From Gemmatimonadaceae bacterium (GTDB taxonomy: Bacteria; Gemmatimonadota; Gemmatimonadetes; Gemmatimonadales; Gemmatimonadaceae): a stretch of 64,000 bases of DNA. The translations under genes were made by a program, and so were the position numbers. Numbering within the stretch: the first letter of the stretch is position 1; each line of letters opens with the position of its first letter. The notes beneath the pieces were generated by a model. That model was given only the letters and a program-made list of their open reading frames with translations, had not been told where the DNA came from and ran no database searches. Location: positions 186,001 to 250,000 of the forward strand of contig JADZDM010000025.1 in NCBI GenBank assembly GCA_020851035.1, given 5' to 3'. This document shows positions 58,707 to 64,000 of the stretch, piece by piece.

Positions 58707-60155
58707 CTACGCCGTCGTCGCCAGCATGTCCAGCGTGCGCGCGAGACGCTCGAGGCACCGGTCGCGGCCGATCAGCGTGAGGACATCGAAGATGCCGGGG
58801 CTGACGGAGAGTCCGGTGACGGCGACGCGCAGCGGGGTGAAGATCCTTCCCGCGGCGAGTCCCCGCGATTCCGCGAGTGTTCGCAGGGCCGGCTCGAGCG
58901 CCTCCGCCGTCCAGGCCGGAGCGTTCACGAGTGCGTCCCGTGTCGCGGAGAGAATGTCGGCACTCTGTGCCCGATCCTTCAGCAGGGCCTTGGCGACGGC
59001 CTCGGCGTCGTACTCGACCTCGTCCAGGAGATACGGTCGTGCCTGTTTCACGATCTCCTCGACCGTGCGGGCGCGGACGCGGAGCTGGTCCACCAGGTGC
59101 GCGGTCCAGGCCGGGTCGGCCGCGAGGCGTTCCGGGGTCGCGACCTCGTGCCGGACGAGGGCGTCGGTCACGCGGGGCAGCACTTCCTCGAGCGGGCGCC
59201 GGGAGAGGTGCTGGCCGTTCATCCACTCGAGCTTCTGGGTGTCGAAGATCGCCGCCTTCTTGTGCAGGCGGTCGAGCGTGAAGTGCTGGAGCATCTCATC
59301 CGGCATCATCACCTCGAGGTCGTCGCCCGGGCTCCAGCCCAGCAGCGCGAGGAAGTTCGCCATCGCGGTGGGGAGGATGCCCTTGTACTCCCAGTCGCCC
59401 ACGGCGGCGGCATCGCGCCGCTTGCTGAGCTTCTTGCCGTCGGTGCCGTGGATCATGGGGACGTGTGCGAACTGCGGCAGTGCGGCGCCGAGCGCGTGAT
59501 AGAGCAGGATCTGCTTCGGTGTGTTGGAGATGTGGTCATCGCCGCGCATCACGATCGTGATGCCCATCGCGATGTCGTCGGAGACGACGGCGAGGTTGTA
59601 GATCGGCGTGCCGTCGGAGCGGAGGATGATGAAGTCCTCGATCTCCTTGTTCTCGAACGCAATGCGGCCGTGGACGATGTCTTCCCAGGCGGTGGTGCCG
59701 TCGGGGACACGGAAGCGGATGGTGTAGGGCTCACCGGCGGCGAGCTTCTGCGCGATCTCGGCGTCGGACCACTGGGCGAGGCGCCGGTCGAAGCGGAACG
59801 GCTCCTTGCGGCTGTCGGCCTCGGCGCGAAGGGCCTCGAGCTGGGCGACGGTGGTGAAGTCGCGGTAGGCGGTGCCGTTGGCAACGAGGCGCTCGGCGTC
59901 GGCCTTGTGTCGCTCCACGTTGGCGCCCTGGTAGACGACGTCCTCGTCCCAGTCGAGGCCGAGCCACTCGAGGCCGCGGAAGATGGCGGCGGTGCTCTCC
60001 TCGGTGCTGCGGGCCTTGTCGGTGTCCTCGATGCGGAGGAGGAACTTGCCGCCGGTCTTCCGCGCCCAGAGCCAGTTGAACAGCGCCGTCCGGGCGCCGC
60101 CGACGTGGAGGTAGCCGGTGGGGGAGGGGGCGAAGCGGAGGCGGGGCGCGGTCAT
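58707..60155 (-). CDS. gltX: Glutamyl-tRNA synthetase
   Basis: Class I aminoacyl-tRNA synthetase of 482 aa charging tRNA-Glu (and possibly tRNA-Gln in organisms that use GatCAB). The N-terminus has FAPSPTGYLHVGGARTALFN (HIGH motif as HVGG), LRIEDTD, and the KMSKS motif appears as KKLSKR within GTDGKKLSKRRDA. The alpha-helical anticodon domain follows. The start ATG is at 60153-60155. It lies downstream of tRNA-Ser on the same strand and 45 bp before lexA. Confidence 0.97.
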   Translation of the reverse strand: MTAPRLRFAPSPTGYLHVGGARTALFNWLWARKTGGKFLLRIEDTDKARSTEESTAAIFRGLEWLGLDWDEDVVYQGANVERHKADAERLVANGTAYRDFTTVAQLEALRAEADSRKEPFRFDRRLAQWSDAEIAQKLAAGEPYTIRFRVPDGTTAWEDIVHGRIAFENKEIEDFIILRSDGTPIYNLAVVSDDIAMGITIVMRGDDHISNTPKQILLYHALGAALPQFAHVPMIHGTDGKKLSKRRDAAAVGDWEYKGILPTAMANFLALLGWSPGDDLEVMMPDEMLQHFTLDRLHKKAAIFDTQKLEWMNGQHLSRRPLEEVLPRVTDALVRHEVATPERLAADPAWTAHLVDQLRVRARTVEEIVKQARPYLLDEVEYDAEAVAKALLKDRAQSADILSATRDALVNAPAWTAEALEPALRTLAESRGLAAGRIFTPLRVAVTGLSVSPGIFDVLTLIGRDRCLERLARTLDMLATTA

Positions 60156-60199
60156 GCAGGACTCGGCGGCGGGGGGCGCTCATCTGGGGGCCATATGAA

Positions 60200-60230
60200 A
60201 ACGGGCCCACCGACAGATGATGGGCCCGTT
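60200..60230 (-). terminator. Intrinsic terminator of tRNA-Ser
   Basis: AACGGGCCCA (60200-60209) is the perfect reverse complement of TGGGCCCGTT (60221-60230) with an 11-nt loop. On the minus strand the stem runs directly into a TTTT tract, 4 nt past the tRNA 3' end, so this is a classical intrinsic terminator. Confidence 0.85.
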
Positions 60231-60234
60231 GGCA

Positions 60235-60323
60235 CGGAGCGAGAGGGATTCGAACCCTCGATAGCAGTTTCCCACTATGCCGGTTTAGCAAACCGGTGCC
60301 TTCAGCCTCTCGGCCATCGCTCC
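60235..60323 (-). tRNA. tRNA-Ser (anticodon GCU)
   Basis: The minus strand folds as a type II tRNA: acceptor GGAGCGA/TCGCTCC, anticodon stem CCGGT/ACCGG with loop TTGCTAA giving anticodon GCT, a long variable arm and T-loop GGTTCGAATCC. CCA is not encoded. Length 89 nt fits serine tRNAs. Confidence 0.97.
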
Positions 60324-60450
60324 AACAGCCCCCAAACGTACCCTCGTCCGTGGGGCGGCACAACGTCCCGGCCGGCTTTCGGGCGGTTCCGGGGCCGGCC
60401 GGGCGGGGAGCGCCTGTCGGGGGCCATCATCGATGCCGTGCCTGCATCCT

Positions 60451-60654
60451 GAACGGCTGCAACGCAAAGACGCGAAGGACGCAAAGCGTCCGGCGCATGC
60501 GGCCGCCTTCCACGCGGAGCGGGGCATCGCATAGCTGTTGGAACTGCAACCGCAACCGCTGTTCCCCTCGAATGCGATGCGTCTCGTGCGCGCTGGCCGG
60601 TGCCGCGTGCTCCAATCCCTTCGCGTTCTTTGCGACTTTGCGTTGGCGCCGTTC
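60451..60654. repeat. 204-nt symmetric hairpin element with 9-nt periodic arms
   Basis: The outer arms start GAACGGC (60451) and end GCCGTTC (60654). Inside each arm units step every 9 nt (CGCAAAGA, CGCGAAGGA, CGCAAAG). Inner stems include GCATCGCAT with ATGCGATGC. At the exact centre GGAAC (60540-60544) and GTTCC (60561-60565) form the 26-nt apical hairpin, starting GGAACTGC as in the element at 4743-4951. The element lies in the 524-bp gene-free stretch 60324-60847, where I see nothing else coding. ORFs crossing it are shadows. Confidence 0.85.
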
Positions 60655-60847
60655 ACGATCCCGAACCACCGCACGAAGCTCGAGTGTGGCGCGGGGTGAT
60701 GTGTCACGGATCGCAATGCGTGCACGCTTCTTGCCCTTCGAGCATGCGTACGATGGCACGGCGACGCTTGCATGGAACATCACCGCACCTCAGTTCGCCT
60801 GATGGCGTGACGACGTGCGCTCACATTGCTGGACAGGAGACGCAAGG

Positions 60848-61240
60848 ATGACGCGATTCAACACCATGGCGCTTGCCGCCCTGCTCGCCGTTGGCACCGC
60901 CTGCAGCAACACGGCGAAGGGCGTGAAGGAAGATGCGGAGAATGCGGGCGAGAAGGCGGCCGAGACCACCGATCGCGCAGCGAATGCGACGGCCAACGCG
61001 ACCGAGAACGCCGGCGCGAGCATGGGTGCGGCGATGGAGACTGCGGACGTGAAGACGGCGCTGCTGGCCGACACGCGCATCAAGGCCACCGGCATCAACG
61101 TGGACACGAACAAGGACACGAAGACGGTGACGCTGAACGGCACGGTACCGTCGGATTCCGACCGGGTGCTGGCGGAGCAGGTGGCGAAGTCGAAGGCGCC
61201 GGAGTACACGGTGGTGAACAACCTGACGATCAAGAAGTAG
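60848..61240 (+). CDS. BON-domain lipoprotein
   Basis: Small envelope protein of 130 aa. The start ATG at 60848 is preceded by GGAGACGCAAGG. A lipobox signal peptide (TMALAALLAVGTACSN) is clear. The middle is an A/N/T/E-rich helical spacer (ETTDRAANATANATENAG). The C-terminal ~60 residues are a BON domain (DVKTALLADTRIKATGINVD, VTLNGTVPSDSDRVLAE, VVNNLTIKK), which binds phospholipid or other envelope ligands as in OsmY. A REP-like palindrome follows 69 nt downstream. Confidence 0.88.
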   Translation: MTRFNTMALAALLAVGTACSNTAKGVKEDAENAGEKAAETTDRAANATANATENAGASMGAAMETADVKTALLADTRIKATGINVDTNKDTKTVTLNGTVPSDSDRVLAEQVAKSKAPEYTVVNNLTIKK

Positions 61241-61308
61241 TCCCGACGTCGTGGCAGGTGCGTCGCCGGTTCTGGATTTCAGGGCCGGCGCCGTTCCTTG
61301 CGCGCCGG

Positions 61309-61360
61309 TTCAAGGGGACGGGGATCTTGAACTCACATTCAAGATCCCCGTCCCCTTGAA
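61309..61360. repeat. Perfect palindromic REP copy, probable bidirectional terminator
   Basis: A 23-bp perfect inverted repeat (61309-61331 with 61338-61360, 6-nt loop) consists of two opposed copies of the CAAGGGGACGGGGAT repeat seen in tandem at 189-337. It lies in the gap between the convergent BON lipoprotein and GMC oxidoreductase genes, where its very stable hairpin could terminate transcription in both directions. It ends 24 bp before the GMC stop codon. There is no U-tract. Confidence 0.85.
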
Positions 61361-61383
61361 AACGGTCCGCCTCAGCGACGACT

Positions 61384-63066
61384 TCAGAGGTTCCGCTTGT
61401 TCAACTCCGAGACCGCGAACTCCGCCGCGCGGGCCGAGAAGGCCATGTACGACAGCGACGGGTTCTGGCACGCGGCCGAGGTCATGCAGGCGCCGTCGGT
61501 GACGAACACGTTCGGCGCATCCCACACCTGGTTGTGCTTGTTGAGCACCGAGTTCGTCGGTGCCGTGCCCATGCGCGCCGTCCCCATCTCGTGGATTCCC
61601 TGGCCCATGGCATAGCCGTAGTCGAAGGTCTTCACGTCCTTCACGCCAGCGGCGCTCAGCATCTCGGCCATGTCGTGCATCATGTCGACGCGCATGTTGC
61701 GCTCATTCTCGCCGATGTCACACTCGATCGCGAGCACCGGCAGTCCCCACTTGTCCTTCCGCGTCTCGTCGAGACGCACACGGTTGGCGTGGTTCGGCAG
61801 GATCTCGCCGAACGCCGTGCCGCCGATGGTCCATTCCCCCGGCTCGGTGGCCTGGTCCTTCATGTCACCCCCGATCCCGAGTTCGCCGACCGCACGGGCC
61901 CACCCCTGCCGGCTGGCGCCCCCTTCGTAGCCGAAGCCACGCAGGTAGTTGCGCTTGTCGCCGAACAGGTTGCGGTACCGCGGGATGTAGCTCGGGTTGG
62001 GGCGCTGGCCCACCTGGATCCTGTCGAGGAACATGCCCGGCAGGCGCCCCTCGGCACCGAGCCTGAAGTGATGGTCCATCAGGTTGTGGCCGAGCTCCCC
62101 CGAACTGCTGCCGAGGCCACCCGGCCAGACCTCGGTGGCGGACCGCAGGAGCAGCCAGGTCGAGTTCAGCGTCGATGCGCAGAGGAAGATCACCTTCGCG
62201 TCGTACTCGACCGTCGCGCTGGTGAGCGCGTCGACGACACGCACGCCGGTGGCACGCCTGCGATCCTTGTCGTACACGATCTCGCTCACGATCGCGTGCG
62301 GCTTGAGCGTGAGGCGCCCGGTCCGCAGCGCCGCCGGCAGCGTGGACGACTGGGTGCTGAAGTAGGCACCGTACGGACACCCCAGCCAGCAGGCATCGCG
62401 TGACTGGCACGCGCCGCGGCCCGGCAGTGGCACGGTGAGGTTGGCGGTGCGGCTGGAGATCATGCGCCGGTTGCCCCCGTACATCCCCTTCAGCTGGCCG
62501 GCGAACCACTCCTCGGCGCAGTTGAGCGGCATCGCCGGCTGGAAGTCACCATCGGGGAGCTGCGGCAGGTTCTCGATCGACCCGGCGATGCCCGCGAACT
62601 GCTCGACGTGGCTGTACCACGGGGCCATCTCGGCGTAGCGGATGGGCCAGTCGGTGCCCACGCCTTCCTTCGCGTTCGCCTCGTAGTCCAGGTCACTCCA
62701 GCGGAAGCTGCACCGCCCCCACATCAGCGAGCGGCCGCCGACCTGGTAGCCGCGATACCAGTCGAAGCGCTTCACCTCGGTGTACGGGGCCTCCTGCTCA
62801 TTGACCCAGAAGTCGGGGTTCTTCTCGTTGCACGCGAACCGGCTGCGCTCCAGCACCGGGTGCGTCGCGCGGAGCGCGTTCGTGTTGCCGCCGCGGTGCG
62901 GGTACTCCCACGGGGCCTTGGTGGCGTTCGGATAGTCCTTGATGTGCTCCACGTTGCGTCCACGCTCGAGCAACAGCACCCGCAGCCCCCTCTCGGTCAG
63001 CTCCTTCGCCGCCCAGCCACCGGCGATGCCGGAGCCCACCACGATCGCATCCCAGGTATCCGCCAC
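61384..63066 (-). CDS. GMC-family oxidoreductase
   Basis: FAD-dependent glucose-methanol-choline dehydrogenase of 560 aa, close to the gluconate 2-dehydrogenase large-subunit type. The dinucleotide-binding motif VVGSGIAGGWAAKEL is at residues 9-23. The C-terminal signature is GQGIHEMGTARMG, and the usual second histidine is asparagine (CQNPSLSYMAF). The start is GTG at 63064-63066, with GGGGAGG 6 nt upstream; the open frame continues to 63438 but lacks such signals and contains no signal peptide. The small partner subunit usually encoded beside such proteins is not seen here. A divergent SGNH hydrolase gene starts 217 bp away. Confidence 0.92.
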   Translation of the reverse strand: MADTWDAIVVGSGIAGGWAAKELTERGLRVLLLERGRNVEHIKDYPNATKAPWEYPHRGGNTNALRATHPVLERSRFACNEKNPDFWVNEQEAPYTEVKRFDWYRGYQVGGRSLMWGRCSFRWSDLDYEANAKEGVGTDWPIRYAEMAPWYSHVEQFAGIAGSIENLPQLPDGDFQPAMPLNCAEEWFAGQLKGMYGGNRRMISSRTANLTVPLPGRGACQSRDACWLGCPYGAYFSTQSSTLPAALRTGRLTLKPHAIVSEIVYDKDRRRATGVRVVDALTSATVEYDAKVIFLCASTLNSTWLLLRSATEVWPGGLGSSSGELGHNLMDHHFRLGAEGRLPGMFLDRIQVGQRPNPSYIPRYRNLFGDKRNYLRGFGYEGGASRQGWARAVGELGIGGDMKDQATEPGEWTIGGTAFGEILPNHANRVRLDETRKDKWGLPVLAIECDIGENERNMRVDMMHDMAEMLSAAGVKDVKTFDYGYAMGQGIHEMGTARMGTAPTNSVLNKHNQVWDAPNVFVTDGACMTSAACQNPSLSYMAFSARAAEFAVSELNKRNL

Positions 63067-63283
63067 CGCATCCTCCCCTCGCAAGCCGGTTCCGATCCTG
63101 CCGTGCGGCAGGGCGGTGGGGAAGTTGGATCGCGGGCAGGAGTGGCGCCACGGCGCCCCCGGGCGTCGCCGTCCCCCGGTGGCTAGCATATGAGGCAGCA
63201 CGGCGGTCGTCGTGCCCCGCGCGACATCACCCGTCGGCGCCGATCCGGCGACGGCTGGCGTCCCCCTGCTCCCGGCCTCTCGC

Positions 63284-64000
63284 ATGCTGCCTGCCCCCGT
63301 CGCCCGCGCGCGCACCGCTGCCGCGCTGCTCCTGCTCGTCGCCTGCGGCCCGCGCGCAGGATCGCCCGACGCGGCGGCCCCGACCCCCGACACCGCCGCC
63401 ATGGCCCGCCAGCGCGCCGAGAACCTCGCCTTCCGCAACGACTACGCCAACTTCGCGCGCTACCGCGACGCGAACGCGGCCCTCGGTGCACCGGCCGCCG
63501 GCGAGCGTCGGGTGGTGTTCATGGGCAACTCGATCACCGACGGCTGGGCGCGACACTTCCCGGTGATGTTCCCCGGCAAGCCGTACGTGGGGCGCGGTAT
63601 CGGTGGCCAGACGACGCCGCAGATGCTGGTGCGCTTCCGGGCCGACGTGGTGGCGCTGAAGCCATCGGTGGTGGTGATCCTCGCCGGCACGAACGACATC
63701 GCCGGCAACACGGGCCCGTCGACGCTCGGGATGATCGAGGACAACCTCGCCGGCATGACCGAGATCGCGCAGGCGAACGGGATCCGGGTGGTGCTGTCGT
63801 CGGTGCTGCCGGTGTTCGACTACCCATGGAAGCCCGGCCTCACGCCGGCACCGAAGATCGTGGCGCTGAATGCCTGGATGAAGGCGTATGCGGCGCGCGT
63901 CGGGGCGGTGTACCTCGACTACCACACGGCGATGCGTGATGATCGCGACGGACTGCGTGCCGGCCTCGGTGACGACGGCGTGCACCCGAACGAGGCAGGC
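63284..64000 (+). CDS. SGNH/GDSL hydrolase lipoprotein (3' end beyond window)
   Basis: The 239 codons seen run in frame to the window edge. The lipobox signal peptide is RTAAALLLLVACG. SGNH blocks are complete: block I GNSITDGW with nucleophile S83; block II GIGGQT; block III GTND with N137; and block V DDGVHPNEAG with D231 and H234. This is a serine esterase or acylhydrolase, resembling the PAF-acetylhydrolase/acetylxylan esterase types. The start ATG is 63284; the upstream frame 63190 is a shadow. The last residues and stop lie outside the window. Confidence 0.88.
   Translation, partial: MLPAPVARARTAAALLLLVACGPRAGSPDAAAPTPDTAAMARQRAENLAFRNDYANFARYRDANAALGAPAAGERRVVFMGNSITDGWARHFPVMFPGKPYVGRGIGGQTTPQMLVRFRADVVALKPSVVVILAGTNDIAGNTGPSTLGMIEDNLAGMTEIAQANGIRVVLSSVLPVFDYPWKPGLTPAPKIVALNAWMKAYAARVGAVYLDYHTAMRDDRDGLRAGLGDDGVHPNEAG

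Noticed and set aside
60296-60802. 168-aa open frame on the plus strand
   Set aside because: It runs across tRNA-Ser and the 204-nt hairpin element, so it is not a gene.
63190-63939. 249-aa open frame on the plus strand
   Set aside because: It is a frame-shifted shadow of the SGNH hydrolase gene, whose true frame stays open to the window edge and has all SGNH blocks.

Overview
This 64 kb window is a very GC-rich bacterial chromosome segment, most consistent with a Gemmatimonadota (Gemmatimonadaceae-like) genome. That placement is an inference from gene content: LolA, outer-membrane barrel proteins, a PEP-CTERM protein, SPOR proteins, the DUF4159/DUF4175 pair, and typical Gemmatimonadota protein composition. 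No rRNA, CRISPR array, phage, plasmid or insertion-sequence transposase was seen. Most of the window is dense housekeeping sequence with short gaps and many 1-4 nt start/stop overlaps. The accessory interest lies in one catabolic cluster, several proteins lacking expected catalytic residues, and a set of structured intergenic repeats.

Layout. 1-607: no gene; a 23-nt tandem repeat and an inverted 9-nt-periodic repeat. 608-15525 (all minus): RluA-type pseudouridine synthase, LolA, DAHP synthase, MBL hydrolase, a 209-nt hairpin element, SMC with two SPOR-domain genes upstream, a very large protease/propeller/barrel outer-membrane protein, and RsfS. 15825-17925 (minus): the ribosomal operon rpsF-rpsR-DUF2232-rplI. 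18108-21755 (minus): quinone oxidoreductase, ectonucleotide pyrophosphatase-like phosphodiesterase, GGDEF protein. 21850-31365: a D-amino-acid/D-dipeptide salvage cluster built on two divergent operons (GNAT, N-succinylamino acid racemase and M20D desuccinylase leftward; D-aminoacylase-like, GntR and a beta-lactamase-VanX fusion rightward), followed by a secreted M20 peptidase. 31404-39004 (minus): flippase-like protein, ispE, tRNA-Gln, VanZ, prs, rplY, pth, ychF and a small membrane protein. 39018-43667: degenerate Hpt protein, pdxJ, lipoprotein, methylmalonyl-CoA epimerase, trxA, DUF2071. 43782-51712 (plus): a tightly coupled operon rsmI-DUF4159-DUF4175-TPR-AsnB-like. 51827-63066: PEP-CTERM protein, JAB-DinG fusion helicase, FAH hydrolase, aminotransferase, a LexA homologue without its catalytic dyad, gltX, tRNA-Ser, a second 204-nt hairpin element, a BON lipoprotein, a perfect REP-like palindrome and a GMC oxidoreductase. 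63284-end: SGNH hydrolase lipoprotein, cut by the window edge.

How it fits together. The salvage cluster gives a plausible route: the VanX domain cleaves D-Ala-D-Ala, the D-aminoacylase-like protein releases D-amino acids from N-acyl forms, the GNAT protein succinylates D-amino acids, the racemase inverts them, and the M20D enzyme releases L-amino acids. A TGTATACA palindrome lies in the divergent promoter region and is a candidate operator for the GntR protein. The two symmetric hairpins (4743-4951 and 60451-60654) share length, 9-nt periodic arms and an apical 26-nt GAACTGC stem-loop, so they look like copies of one undescribed structured repeat family.
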